A stretch of DNA of 34,011 nucleotides from Balneolales bacterium (GCA_007125355.1 SLDG01000164.1:1-34011), one strand, 5' to 3'. Shown: positions 19,006 to 27,970, numbered from the stretch's first letter. The notes: generated by a model from the sequence alone, not told the origin. Numbers and translations are program-made.

Positions 19006-20559
19006 TCAGATATTTCTTGGCTTCAGCACAGACACGGGCAGTATCATTTCCTCCATAGAAGCGCCGCCATGCTGGAACGTATCATTGTACTTATTTTGGT
19101 ACTTATTGTAATTGGTAGGATAAATGAAGTAGTAATCTTCCTTGGCGAAAATATAATTGGTATTTGGCCTGATTTTGGGAAGTTTATACATTTCAGGGTC
19201 GTTAGCTATAATAGCCGCATCTTTATCACATTTCAGCATTCTGCCAAATTTGTAGCGAAGGCTCGTGGATGTGTTTTTATCCCCCAAAACCTTTGTATCT
19301 CGTAAAGACCGCACTGAACCATGGTCTGTTGTAACCACGATTCTTACATTTTTTTGGGCTAATTCTCTGAAAATCTGCAACAAGTTAGAATGTGCAAACC
19401 AGGTTTTGGCAAGTGAACGAAATCCTGATACATCAGGTGCAATTTCCTTAAGCACTTCTGAGTCGGAACGTGAATGGACCAATGTATCTACAAAATTAAA
19501 AACGAAAGCATTAAACTTATTTTGGCAATAATCATGGATACGATCCGCTATCTTTTTTCCTTCTTCCTGCTGTAAAACTTTTTCGTATTTGGGACGCACA
19601 TCCAAATTTTTACTCTCAAAGAGTTCACTCAACAGCTCTGGTTCAGCCATGTTTAGCGATGATTCATCTCCGGAGGCATTTTTCCATAGTTCGGGATATT
19701 TTCTTTCGATATCTAAGGGATATAACCCCGAAAAAATGGCGTTTCTCGAGTATGGTGTCGCCGTTGGCAGGATAGAATAATAAAATTCAGTATCGATTTG
19801 ATAATATTCCGTCAAAAACTGCTCAAACATAAGCCACTGATCATAGCGCATGCAATCGATGAGAATTAAAAATGTAGAATCGGCTTCATCGAGCTGAGGT
19901 ATTACATACTCATTAATGATATCGGGAGAAAGCACCGGCCGATTCGGCAAATCCATTTCAAGCCAGTATTGATATTCTCTTTGTATAAATTTACCAAATT
20001 CGGTATTTGCTCTCTGAAACTGATCCTGCAAAACTTGTAGTAATCCCTCATCACCGTTTTCAAGTTCAACATCCCACGCTGTAAGTTTGGCGTAAATACT
20101 CAGCCACTCTCTCCAATCCGGATTACTGTCGATTTGAGCCGATAAACTTTGAAAACTTTGCAAATAGGTTTGCGCAGATTTCTCGTTTGTGAGTCGCTTT
20201 CTGTCCAGGATTCGCTTAATGGTGAGCAAAATCTGATTCGGATTGACCGGTTTAATCAGATAATCCGAAATTTTTGCACCAATGGCATCCTCCATAATGG
20301 ATTCTTCCTCGCTTTTCGTAATCATTACTACCGGTAGATTAGGCTGAATCTGTTTGATTTTGCCCAGAGTGGTAAGGCCGTCGAGGCCGGGCATTTGCTC
20401 ATCTAAAAAAACGAGGTCGAATTTTTGCTGTTTCACCAGTGTAAGTGCGTCCTCACCATTTGTGACAGGGGTAAGCTTAAAACCTTTATTTTCCAGAAAA
20501 ATGATGTGCGGCTTCAAGTGGTCAATTTCATCGTCTGCCCACAAAATGGTGTTACTCAT
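19006..20559 (-). CDS. porX: PorX-type response regulator with PglZ domain
   Basis: PorX is a receiver fused to an alkaline-phosphatase-superfamily (PglZ) domain. In Porphyromonas and Flavobacterium it controls type IX secretion genes, and the PglZ domain has been described as a zinc phosphodiesterase acting on oligonucleotides. Here the receiver covers about 1-120 with acidic pocket Asp9/Asp10, phosphoacceptor Asp53 (VFLDEQMPG) and Lys103 (YLIKPVNP). A helical linker (about 125-220) precedes the PglZ domain with [12 protein letters not shown], the nucleophile region [14 protein letters not shown] and the metal-site TTDHGSVR. Length (517 residues) is normal. It follows the comEA-like gene by 14 bp on the same strand. 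Its partner kinase is not adjacent. Confidence 0.92.
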   Translation of the reverse strand: MSNTILWADDEIDHLKPHIIFLENKGFKLTPVTNGEDALTLVKQQKFDLVFLDEQMPGLDGLTTLGKIKQIQPNLPVVMITKSEEESIMEDAIGAKISDYLIKPVNPNQILLTIKRILDRKRLTNEKSAQTYLQSFQSLSAQIDSNPDWREWLSIYAKLTAWDVELENGDEGLLQVLQDQFQRANTEFGKFIQREYQYWLEMDLPNRPVLSPDIINEYVIPQLDEADSTFLILIDCMRYDQWLMFEQFLTEYYQIDTEFYYSILPTATPYSRNAIFSGLYPLDIERKYPELWKNASGDESSLNMAEPELLSELFESKNLDVRPKYEKVLQQEEGKKIADRIHDYCQNKFNAFVFNFVDTLVHSRSDSEVLKEIAPDVSGFRSLAKTWFAHSNLLQIFRELAQKNVRIVVTTDHGSVRSLRDTKVLGDKNTSTSLRYKFGRMLKCDKDAAIIANDPEMYKLPKIRPNTNYIFAKEDYYFIYPTNYNKYQNKYNDTFQHGGASMEEMILPVSVLKPRNI

Positions 20560-20573
20560 ATATTTTTTTCAAT

Positions 20574-21137
20574 TTAAACAGTTATTAGTTCTTTAATTGC
20601 CTCGAACCGGGCTTCTCCAATACCGCGAACGTTTTTAATCTCTTCAATCGATTCAAATGGTCCGTTAGTATCGCGATACTCAATTATTCTTGCTGCAATA
20701 GCCGGTCCAACGCCGGGCAACTGAGTAAGTTCTTCGGCTGTGGCTTTATTAATATTTATTTGTTCTTCAGCTGATACCGAGTCCTTAGATGTTTCGTATA
20801 CGTCAACGGACTGAGTTACGGTTTCCGTATTTATCTTTTTTTCAGGAAGCGCTTTCTGAGCCGGGTCTTTATTTAATTCTTCAGAATCTGAGGTAGTATT
20901 CTCGGGGAAATACTGAGTAAGCATCCTGTCGTTCTCAATTTCACTAAAAGCCGCCAACATCTGAAACTCCTCATAAAGTGGCGCATAAAAAGATTCATCA
21001 AATGCTTCAGTTTCAGCCATGAATGGTTTAGCAGCAAAAAGTAACAGAACAAATGCGGTTAGTGAATACATCATCTTTCGTTCAGATGATGTAATTTGCA
21101 AGCGGTCATACAAGAAATAGAGCGTTCTTTTTTTCAT
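20574..21137 (-). CDS. ComEA-like helix-hairpin-helix protein, membrane-anchored
   Basis: This is a DNA-binding-type protein of 187 residues. An N-terminal membrane anchor (about 22-42, YSLTAFVLLLFAAKPFMAE) is followed by a low-complexity acidic linker and a C-terminal double helix-hairpin-helix domain (about 125-187) with ININKATAEELTQLPGVGPAIAARI and then IKNVRGIGEARFEAI. ComEA proteins bind incoming DNA during transformation, but HhH proteins of this form in Bacteroidota are often uncharacterised. The ATG at 21137 is chosen because AGAGG lies about nine bases upstream, one of the better ribosome binding sites here; the frame also runs up to 21185. It is probably cotranscribed with porX. 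Confidence 0.82.
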   Translation of the reverse strand: MKKRTLYFLYDRLQITSSERKMMYSLTAFVLLLFAAKPFMAETEAFDESFYAPLYEEFQMLAAFSEIENDRMLTQYFPENTTSDSEELNKDPAQKALPEKKINTETVTQSVDVYETSKDSVSAEEQININKATAEELTQLPGVGPAIAARIIEYRDTNGPFESIEEIKNVRGIGEARFEAIKELITV

Positions 21138-21306
21138 GTTAAAGCCTCTTTTTTTATGATGATGTTTTAATACTGACCTTTTCACGATGATTTCCTTACA
21201 TAAATAAACAGAATTAATTTATAAAAATCAGTTTTTTATTTTTTTAGTGGGATTTGCGAACTTCTGTAATGAAATACAAGTGAGATACGATTAATCTTTT
21301 AATTAT

Positions 21307-21330
21307 ACACGAAGACACCAAGACACTAAG
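21307..21330. repeat. Widespread ACACGAAGACACC-type repeat
   Basis: The segment starts ACACGAAGACACCAAGACAC and continues TAAG. Sequences of this form recur in unrelated bacterial genomes as short dispersed repeats, recalled from general knowledge and not searched here. A related fragment (ACACTGTGGTACTCTGTGG) lies at 1591-1609 in the convergent gap after the CoA-transferase gene. Confidence 0.45.
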
Positions 21331-21424
21331 TTCCACAAAAATATATTTTTATTTTTGAGCAAAATTGAATGTTCGGATTATGCTCAATTCTTAGATACTA
21401 AATTTTCTAAAAATTACTAACTAA

Positions 21425-22219
21425 TTGAACCCGGAAACGCATTTTACTGAGGTTGACGATTTATCCGTACGATACATTAAGGTAGGGAACGGCAAGCCTC
21501 TTCTTTTTCTGCACGGTTGGGGATGCAAAGCTGAAACAATGGCCTCTGTCTATCTCAAACAGGCATCCTCTAATACCATTTATGCGCCGGATCTTCCCGG
21601 CTTTGGCGAAAGCAGCACTCCACAATCCGCCTGGAATATTGGTGGGTACGCTGAATTTGTTATAAAACTACTCGACAAGCTGGAAATTGACCAATGTGAT
21701 GTGTTAGCCCATTCTTTTGGCGGTCGCGTTATGTTGAAATTAATGTCAATGCCGCAAACAAAAAAACGCTTTGGGAAAGTGCTGATAACGGGTGGTGCGG
21801 GGATGAAACCAAAACGGAAACCATCATTCTATCTAAAAAAGTACACTGCCAAAACACTCAAAGCACCATTTATGATGCTCCCCGGCAAACTGAAAGAAAA
21901 GGGATTGCAAAAATTACGTGGTACTGCTCTTTGGAAATCACTTGGGTCTTCTGAATACAGTCAGCTTAACGGGGTGATGCGGGAAGTTTTCGTACTTACC
22001 GTCTCCGAATTTCTTGAACCCACGCTGCCGGCGATTGATAACGATATTTTACTGCTTTGGGGAGAAAATGATGATGCCACACCACTTTATCAGGCAAAAA
22101 GAATGGAATCGGGACTAAAAAATGGTGTTTTGGTCACCCTACCAAATGCCGGACATTATGCCTTCCTCGATCAACCCGCCCGCTTCAACGCCATTGCAAA
22201 GGCGTTTTTTGAGGGGTAA
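21425..22219 (+). CDS. Alpha/beta-hydrolase
   Basis: This is a single-domain alpha/beta-hydrolase of 264 residues, probably cytoplasmic because no signal is seen. The oxyanion segment is FLHGWG (28-33), the nucleophile elbow LAHSFGG puts Ser97 in place, the acid is in LLWGENDDATPL near 215, and the histidine is in NAGHYAFLDQP near 243. A helical cap with many lysines (about 125-180) separates the last two parts. The sequence resembles the broad 2-hydroxymuconic-semialdehyde-hydrolase/BioH-like group, but a substrate cannot be named. The start is TTG at 21425; no ATG precedes the conserved strand. The gap upstream carries a TATTTTTG element (21350-21357) that might be a -7 box. Confidence 0.85.
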   Translation: MNPETHFTEVDDLSVRYIKVGNGKPLLFLHGWGCKAETMASVYLKQASSNTIYAPDLPGFGESSTPQSAWNIGGYAEFVIKLLDKLEIDQCDVLAHSFGGRVMLKLMSMPQTKKRFGKVLITGGAGMKPKRKPSFYLKKYTAKTLKAPFMMLPGKLKEKGLQKLRGTALWKSLGSSEYSQLNGVMREVFVLTVSEFLEPTLPAIDNDILLLWGENDDATPLYQAKRMESGLKNGVLVTLPNAGHYAFLDQPARFNAIAKAFFEG

Positions 22220-22311
22220 ATGCAAATCACAACACAACCTAAAAAAACTACAACTTAGTGAACACTCGTGCCTTTGTGATTCCGTCTTTAGCCAACCTTC
22301 CTTTTCTCGAC

Positions 22312-22345
22312 AAAAAAAGGTGGAGTACCTGTCAAATACTCCACC
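22312..22345 (-). terminator. Terminator of the RAYT-like gene
   Basis: A perfect 9-bp stem GGTGGAGTA/TACTCCACC (22319-22327 with 22337-22345) is followed on the minus strand by seven T (22318-22312). It lies 76 bp downstream of the minus-strand stop at 22421. Confidence 0.85.
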
Positions 22346-22420
22346 AACTTGTGGTTTACTAACTAATGTAATACCCATTAATTAACCCATTGTTAACATG
22401 CTCTGGTCTCTCTTACGTAC

Positions 22421-22966
22421 CTATGCTGTAAGTTGTTTCGTCGACATCCATCCCGCATACGCCTGATGAAACGCGGCAAAGCGCATTCTTCCGCCAAACC
22501 ACTGCCAAACCACCGGTTTTGCAAGCATACTTGTCTTTTGGGAAGCCAATGCTCTGTATGAAGAAAATGGATACGTACGGTAATCTGTTGATCGTCCGCA
22601 TCTTTGCGGTAATGTATGGATGTCAAAAACTTTATACACACATTCCTTTTCGGATAAAAGGGCGTTTACCCGCAAATTATCTGTGAAGTCTTTGATGTTC
22701 TCTTCGGGCCATAAGCCTCTCATCTTTACTACGAACATTTTCTGAATAAAAGCTTTCAGCTTCTCCATTTCATGAACGCCGAAGGCTCTTGTTGCAACTA
22801 CACATTCAAAGTTGTTTCCCGCAACCGCATAAGCGCAGGTTTGGAGATTTTGTTCTGTGTAGGTTCTCCAAATGTTGAGAAAGGCGTAACACTCTGAGCG
22901 TGTATTGAAGTTTTCATCGTGAACGCCGGTATATTTTATGTGAAAATAATTGATATCGTGTTTCAT
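22421..22966 (-). CDS. RAYT/Y1-transposase-like protein lacking catalytic residues
   Basis: The 181-residue product has the framework of the Bacteroidota Y1 (IS200-like/RAYT) transposase family: an opening FHIKYTGVHDENFNTRSECYAF-like region, YAVAGNNFECVVAT at 46-59 where family members read roughly YCLMPNHFHLLV, KVFDIHTLPQRCG at 112-124 where they read YIHLNPVKHG, then YPFSSY (132-137) and WFGGRMRFAAFH (156-167). The HUH histidines are replaced by Asn52 and Glu54, and no tyrosine is evident in the helix expected to carry the nucleophile (about 66-85). It is nevertheless a full-length frame with the strongest SD in the window (AGGAG, seven bases before ATG) and its own terminator. I infer a domesticated, non-transposing protein. 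Confidence 0.8.
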   Translation of the reverse strand: MKHDINYFHIKYTGVHDENFNTRSECYAFLNIWRTYTEQNLQTCAYAVAGNNFECVVATRAFGVHEMEKLKAFIQKMFVVKMRGLWPEENIKDFTDNLRVNALLSEKECVYKVFDIHTLPQRCGRSTDYRTYPFSSYRALASQKTSMLAKPVVWQWFGGRMRFAAFHQAYAGWMSTKQLTA

Positions 22967-22971
22967 AATTG

Positions 22972-22980
22972 TTCTCCTCT
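22972..22980 (-). promoter_or_regulatory. Strong Shine-Dalgarno of the RAYT-like gene
   Basis: On the minus strand the sequence AGAGGAGAA ends five bases before the ATG at 22966. Most genes in this window lack a recognisable SD, so it stands out and argues that the degenerate transposase-like frame is translated. Confidence 0.8.
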
Positions 22981-23113
22981 TTTATAAAGCATGAGACTTG
23001 AAACGCGAAATCCTTACAAAAAAAATTTGGGTAAATCGAAAAAAGTATGCTTTGGGCTGTTTATTTTGAGTTGTAAGATAAATTAAATCAATATTATAAA
23101 AGCATCGTCAACC

Positions 23114-23683
23114 TGAGCGGAGCTGCGGCTTAGATTGTTAATAAAACATCGGTGCTAACCCGCCGCGTAGTCGAAGGACTGCCCGAACAACCCGAAATCG
23201 CATTGAAGCCGTACCTACCAATGGTTCGACGACGGCGGGAAAAGCATTGTGTCCCCATCACAACACCCAAGCCCGCCTGCTACTAATGACAGAGTTGGTT
23301 TTCCTGAGAAAATAGCTCAATAACCGCTTTGGTTTCGGCTCCGCTCAACCCACGCTACAACCTCTCTGTCATATCCATCAAATGTATTTAGCGTAAGCGC
23401 AGATATTAAGGCCTCACCATGACGAGGTGGTACGTAGCTCAGGTGTAAACAAAAATACACATCACCATCAGGAGTCAGGGTGAGCGGAGCAGCGGTTTGG
23501 GATGTACATAAGTATTGGGATAGTTGCCCGCTGCGTAGTCGAATCCCCTGTTTGGATAAGCAGCGTTCTTGCCTTAATCACCAATGGTTCGACTACATGC
23601 CGGATTGAGTTGGTTGCTCTTAGCGAGTTACGAAGCCGGCATTCCGCTCACCATGACGGGGTGGTACGTAACTCAGGTGTAAA
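23114..23683. repeat. Two-unit mosaic repeat block upstream of the RAYT-like gene
   Basis: The 749-bp gap 22967-23715 has no convincing gene and is built from repeated blocks in the same order: TGAGCGGAGC (23114, 23481), GCGTAGTCGAA (23165, 23533), CCAATGGTTCGAC (23218, 23581) and a 37-bp block starting CTCACCATGACG (23413-23449 and 23647-23683, two differences). The first three recur at a period of 363-368 bp, the last at 234 bp, so the second unit is shorter. The second unit includes the dispersed element also found at 18865-18928. Confidence 0.8.
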
Positions 23684-23715
23684 AAAAGCGAAGCAAAAAT
23701 AAGGGTTAAGCTACC

Positions 23716-24117
23716 CTACTTATTCGGCTCTAACCCTGCGCGTACCAAGGACTGGAAACCACCAATATTGTACACATTTTCGAAACCGGCGGATCTCATC
23801 ATTCTTGCAGCCTGACCACTGCGATTACCACTTCGGCAATAGAGATAGTACGTTTCGTTTTTGTCTAATGCAGTGACCTTTCTCTGGAACTCACCCGAAA
23901 TCAGATCAAAGTTAAAATCGGTTCCTTTAAGGTGTCCGGCTTTGAATTCGCCGGGTGTACGCACATCAATTAGCACACCGGGCGTGTTAACCCTTGCTTC
24001 CATAAATTGTTGTGGACTCATAGAGTTTCCTTGCCCGATAAATCCTGATAAAAAGTTAAACATTATAAATGCTCCTGCTATTAAGAATGTGTATGTGGTC
24101 ATTTTCTTTAAATCCAT
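23716..24117 (-). CDS. Membrane-anchored single-domain rhodanese
   Basis: This is a 133-residue rhodanese with an uncleaved-looking N-terminal membrane helix (about 8-27). The domain runs from about 35 to 130 with LIDVRTPGEFKAGHLKG, the active loop CRSGNRS (Cys94) and the closing NIGGF. The six-residue loop with Cys and Arg fits sulfur transfer (thiosulfate or persulfide sulfur to an acceptor) rather than phosphatase chemistry. The orientation of the domain (periplasmic or cytoplasmic) is not certain. It is the last gene of the minus-strand sulfur cluster, 40 bp after the interrupted SLC13 permease, consistent with handling of persulfide sulfur near the membrane. Confidence 0.9.
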   Translation of the reverse strand: MDLKKMTTYTFLIAGAFIMFNFLSGFIGQGNSMSPQQFMEARVNTPGVLIDVRTPGEFKAGHLKGTDFNFDLISGEFQRKVTALDKNETYYLYCRSGNRSGQAARMMRSAGFENVYNIGGFQSLVRAGLEPNK

Positions 24118-24157
24118 TGTTTTAGTTCCTTAGAATCTTTTTTGCTTCGCTGCACAA

Positions 24158-25945
24158 TCAAAACATGGTGAAGTAAAAGAACAGTACCGAAACGATGAGA
24201 AATACTACTGTAACCCCGCCGCCGGCTTTGAAATAATCTTTGGTTTTGTATCCGCCTGCGGTCATCATCAACGCGTTAACCTGATGTGTTGGCAGGATGA
24301 AGGAGTTTCCTGCATTTACTGCCGCTAATAACACAAGCGGACGCGGATCTACGCCTGCCAACAACCCAATACTGATTACCAGCGGCGCCAACACCACTAC
24401 GGCACCGACATTTGACATCACCAAAGAGAAAAAAGTAGCCATTATCGCGACAGAAAAGAGCAATACCAATAAATGGCTGCCTTCAATTAGATTCATCAAT
24501 CCTGATGCGAGAAATTCTGCCGTACCCGAATTTTGCATTGCCACACCGAGTGGTATTAATCCCACAAGCAAAAATACCACTTTCTATTCAATGGCTTTGT
24601 AGGCTTCCTGTATGGTCATCACTTTTAACAATACCATGATGATAGCACCTGTGAGGAAGGAAATAGAAATAGAGAAGCCACTGAGCGCCAATGCAATAGC
24701 AATCCCAAAACTCGCAGCGGCATGTACCATCTTTTTTGGTTTTTTTGTATCTACACTGAATGGCGTGGCGACTACGAAGGGATCATCTGACTCCAGATTT
24801 TTAATATGATTCCAAGGCCCGAATACTATGAATGTATCTCCGGGTTTTATTATATGGTCAGAAAAATCCCCCTCAACTTTTGCACCATTACTGAACAACA
24901 TTATAGGCTCTACAGCAAACCGTTTCCGCATAGCAAATTCACGTAGTGTTTTACCCGCCAATTCAGATCTTGGTGGCACAATCACTTCTACAAAGCCGGT
25001 TTCATCCGGTTCATTTAATCCGCTGAATATTTTTGGGGATGTTGTCTCTACCAAATTATAATCAGTGGCAAATTTCTCAACCTGTTCTTTATCTCCATAG
25101 AGTGCCAAAACCTGGCCATCATCAAACGGTGTTTCCCGCCAAGGGGCGTAATCAATATGCTTATCATGCGAAATAGCCAGAATATTGATGCCATACGTAA
25201 TCCAAATCCCGGAACTTTCTACGGTGTGAGATGCAAGTTTACTTTCAGCAGGGATTTTGTAATAGCAGATATCCTTCTTGAGATTGAAAGCATGAATAAG
25301 TTTTTCCTGTTCGGTGGCCTCTAATTTGCCTTCGCTTTGGGGCAGGAAGTACTTCCCCAATAAAACAAAAAACAAGATTGTTGCTACGAGTAAAGCCAGG
25401 CCAACCGGTGTTACTGCAAACAAGCCATAAGGATCTAAATCTGCACTTTCGAGTAAATCGTTTGTCAGGATTAGATGGCCGGAGCCAACCATTGTAAGTG
25501 CACCACCAATAATTGCCATAAAACCAACGGGCATGATAAACACAGAAGCCGAGGTTTTAATTTTGCGCGCAATTTCAAGTGTACTTGGCAACATCATTGC
25601 TGCAGCGCCAATGTTACTCATCACAGCAGAAAGTCCACCCACGGTAAGTGATAGCGAACCGAGAATGGTATTTTTGTTATCCCCCACCTTCGACAATAGC
25701 CATTTCGAAAACATAGACATCATACCCGTTTTGGAGATGCCTTCACCTAATATCATTACGCCAATCATCGCCACAACCGCGTTACTCGAAAATCCCGAAA
25801 GTGCCTCAGCACTTGTAAGAATGCCGGTCCATGCAAGTAAGAGCATGGTAATAATTGCGGTGACATCAATGCGTAATTTTTCGGTTACCAACATGAAGAT
25901 GGTAAACGCAACGATGGCTAATACGGTAATGATTTGGATATCCAT
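24158..25945 (-). pseudogene. SLC13/DASS-type permease with RCK-C domains, interrupted by an amber codon
   Basis: One reading frame of 596 codons encodes a divalent-anion:Na+ symporter-family permease. It has N-terminal membrane helices (about 1-205), two cytoplasmic TrkA-C/RCK-C-like domains (about 215-385) and a second membrane half. A single TAG at 24584-24586 breaks it between EAYKAIE and KVVFLLVGLIPLGVAM. Relatives have Trp there (EAY.aIdWkvv), so TGG to TAG is the simplest change. There is no frameshift and no other stop, and sequence after the stop looks well conserved. The downstream GTG at 24580 could only make a 140-residue fragment. Context suggests a sulfate, thiosulfate or sulfite carrier. 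The break could be a recent mutation, readthrough, or an assembly error. Confidence 0.88.
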
Positions 25946-25990
25946 AATGGATTAAAGAAGGTGAGATAAAGGAAAGTTATCTGTTAAAAG

Positions 25991-26023
25991 AAACCTGTCA
26001 GGATTCAAAATCCTGACAGGTTT
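25991..26023. repeat. 13-bp perfect hairpin inside the sulfur operon
   Basis: AAACCTGTCAGGA (25991-26003) pairs exactly with TCCTGACAGGTTT (26011-26023) around a 7-nt loop. It sits in the 99-bp gap between the CstB-like gene and the SLC13 gene. There is no T run on the minus strand, so it looks more like a dispersed palindrome or an mRNA-stability element than a terminator. Similar CCTGTCAGG palindromes are familiar from other Bacteroidota genomes, though not searched here. Confidence 0.75.
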
Positions 26024-26044
26024 GAAGCGGTTTCTTGAGTCGTT

Positions 26045-27478
26045 TTAAGCCTCTAACAATTCCGCGTGCTTTTCTTTGAATTCAGGGAGTGAATCCATAA
26101 CAACACTTACATTGTAGCCTGCTTTTTTCAGTAACGAACCTGCAGCAGCTGAGCGACCACCAGCGGCACAATGTACAACAAGCGGTTTGTCAGACGGAAC
26201 CTCATTCATGCGCTCTAACAGACGAGTATGAGCAATGTTTTGCGCATTTGCAAAGTGGCCTTCTTCCTGATATTCAGTCAATTTACGCACATCGAGAATA
26301 TTGCTTCCCTGATTAGAACGTGAAGCTGCTTCTTCAAAAGTGATTACTTCTATGCTATCGAGTTTCCCACCCTGTGATTGATAAAGATTGAGATCTTCGA
26401 TAGTTACAAAACCAACAACGCGGTCGAGACCAACTCTATAAAGGTCAATAACTGCTTCTTTGAGTCTGCTCTCATCTACAATCAGGTACATATCCTGATC
26501 TTCAGTTACAAAAGAACCGGCTACGGTATTAAATTGCTTATTTAATGTCACCAATAGCGATCCAGGTAAATGGCCTTTCATGTACTCAGGCTCAAGACGC
26601 GTGTCTAAAACAGCCACATCATCTTGTTTTGCCTTTTCTGCGAGTTCTTTAACCGTTACTCTTTTGGGGGATGGAATTCCACCAAGAATTGCCGGGCCGA
26701 TTTTGTTATCGCGCTTCATTCTTGCAAAGTAAAGTGGTGGCTCAGGCTGACCTTCTAAAATGAATTTCACAAATTCATCTTCTGAAGTAGCCGCTCTTAA
26801 AGAGTTATTGTAACGTCTTTCGTATCCTGCGGTCGAATCGGGTACTGCACCAAGTGCTTTACCGCAAGCTGAACCTGCTCCGTGACCGGGCCAGATTTGT
26901 ACGTAATCGGGGATATCATTAAACTTTTGAATCGTGCTGTACAATGTACGCGCAGACGGCTCCATTACGTGCTCCATTCCGGCTGCTGATTCGAGTAAGT
27001 CAGGACGGCCAACATCACCCACAAATACAAAGTCACCTGTCGCGAGGCCTACCGGCTCATCTGCTGCGGCGCCATCGGTAATTTTGAAGGTAAGATGCTC
27101 AGGCGTGTGACCCGGCGTGTGCCATGCTTCAATTTTGATATTCCCAATCTTGAAGAAATCACCGTCTGTCATCAGTTCGTAGTCATACTTGCCTTTTGGG
27201 CTGTTAATCAGCCATTCATATTTCCAGTCGGCATCGCCTTCGTCTGATGCGTACACTTTTACGCCTCGCTCGGCAAACTCACGCAAGCCCGAAATATAAT
27301 CAGCGTGGATGTGTGTATCGGTTGCAGCCACAATGCTAAGCTTGTTCTCTGCCGCGTGCTCGATATATTGATCGATATCACGCATTGGATCGATAATTAC
27401 AGCTTCGCCTGACTTTTGGCAACCTACCAAGTAGGCATATTGTGCTAATTTTGGGTCGAAAAATTGTTTAAAATACAT
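26045..27478 (-). CDS. CstB-type persulfide dioxygenase/rhodanese fusion
   Basis: The 477-residue protein joins a metallo-beta-lactamase-fold domain to two rhodanese-like domains. The N-terminus (MYFKQFFDPKLAQYAYLVGC) closely resembles Staphylococcus CstB, which oxidises persulfide with a mononuclear iron centre. Metal residues visible are His56, His58 and Asp60 in THIHADY, His120 and His124 in HTPGHTPEH, and Asp149 in TGDFVFVGDVGRPD; GHGAGSACG follows near 199. The HxHxDH motif has Tyr61 at the last position, as expected for a mononuclear site. The first rhodanese (about 270-360) lacks a catalytic Cys; the second has Cys437 in CAAGGRS. It follows two YeeE-family genes and should detoxify reactive sulfur in the cytoplasm. 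Confidence 0.92.
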   Translation of the reverse strand: MYFKQFFDPKLAQYAYLVGCQKSGEAVIIDPMRDIDQYIEHAAENKLSIVAATDTHIHADYISGLREFAERGVKVYASDEGDADWKYEWLINSPKGKYDYELMTDGDFFKIGNIKIEAWHTPGHTPEHLTFKITDGAAADEPVGLATGDFVFVGDVGRPDLLESAAGMEHVMEPSARTLYSTIQKFNDIPDYVQIWPGHGAGSACGKALGAVPDSTAGYERRYNNSLRAATSEDEFVKFILEGQPEPPLYFARMKRDNKIGPAILGGIPSPKRVTVKELAEKAKQDDVAVLDTRLEPEYMKGHLPGSLLVTLNKQFNTVAGSFVTEDQDMYLIVDESRLKEAVIDLYRVGLDRVVGFVTIEDLNLYQSQGGKLDSIEVITFEEAASRSNQGSNILDVRKLTEYQEEGHFANAQNIAHTRLLERMNEVPSDKPLVVHCAAGGRSAAAGSLLKKAGYNVSVVMDSLPEFKEKHAELLEA

Positions 27479-27524
27479 TGTATTCTCCGGTTTAGATATT
27501 TGTTTTTATTGATTTAAAGTTCTA

Positions 27525-27950
27525 TTAATGAGGGAGCTTCTGTTGCAACACACCATACACGTATGTACCTAAGGTTGCAGTGATAATCGGGACAATCATA
27601 ACTGTTAAGCCCGATCCTAACAGAGCGAACATTGGTGCCGGACACGCTCCGAGAAGCGCCCATCCAAGGCCGAAAAATGTTCCGCCAATAATGTAACGCT
27701 TAACCTGAGTCGAATCTTTAGGCGCTACTGTTATTGGGTTTCCATTGCGGTCTTTCGCATTCATTTTCTTAATAATTTGGATGGAAATCATCCCCACAAA
27801 AATGGCGAGGCCAATGATGCCGTACATGTGAAAGGCATCGAAGCGGAACATTTCCTGAATTCTGAACCAGGAAACCACCTCAGATTTCATCAGGACAAAT
27901 CCAAAGAATATGCCTGAAAACAGATAAAGTATAAAGTCTGAAAATTTCAT
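27525..27950 (-). CDS. YeeE/YedE-family half transporter (DUF6691-like)
   Basis: This 141-residue membrane protein has about four helices (approximately 7-22, 42-60, 85-103, 113-136) and a conserved GACPAPMF motif with Cys103. YeeE/YedE proteins import thiosulfate or related sulfur species, passing the ion along cysteine-lined pores. The full-length transporter is around twice this size; here the two halves are separate genes, with the partner starting 20 bp upstream (27971-28528). The pairing with a CstB-like enzyme recalls the PmpA/PmpB plus Blh arrangement in proteobacteria. An insertion at 62-84 is a charged cytoplasmic or periplasmic loop. Confidence 0.88.
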   Translation of the reverse strand: MKFSDFILYLFSGIFFGFVLMKSEVVSWFRIQEMFRFDAFHMYGIIGLAIFVGMISIQIIKKMNAKDRNGNPITVAPKDSTQVKRYIIGGTFFGLGWALLGACPAPMFALLGSGLTVMIVPIITATLGTYVYGVLQQKLPH

Positions 27951-27970
27951 AGTGAGTTTAAGCCGTTAGA

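Noticed and set aside
23413-23683. Possible CRISPR array from direct repeats
   Set aside because: Only two copies of the 37-bp block exist, about 200 bp apart, with no regular spacers and no cas genes.
24158-24580. Separate small transporter gene starting at GTG 24580
   Set aside because: The sequence is the in-frame continuation of the SLC13 permease after one TAG; no SD or promoter precedes the GTG.
25533-25955. Plus-strand frame of 140 codons
   Set aside because: It is antisense to the well-supported SLC13 membrane half and has no domain of its own.
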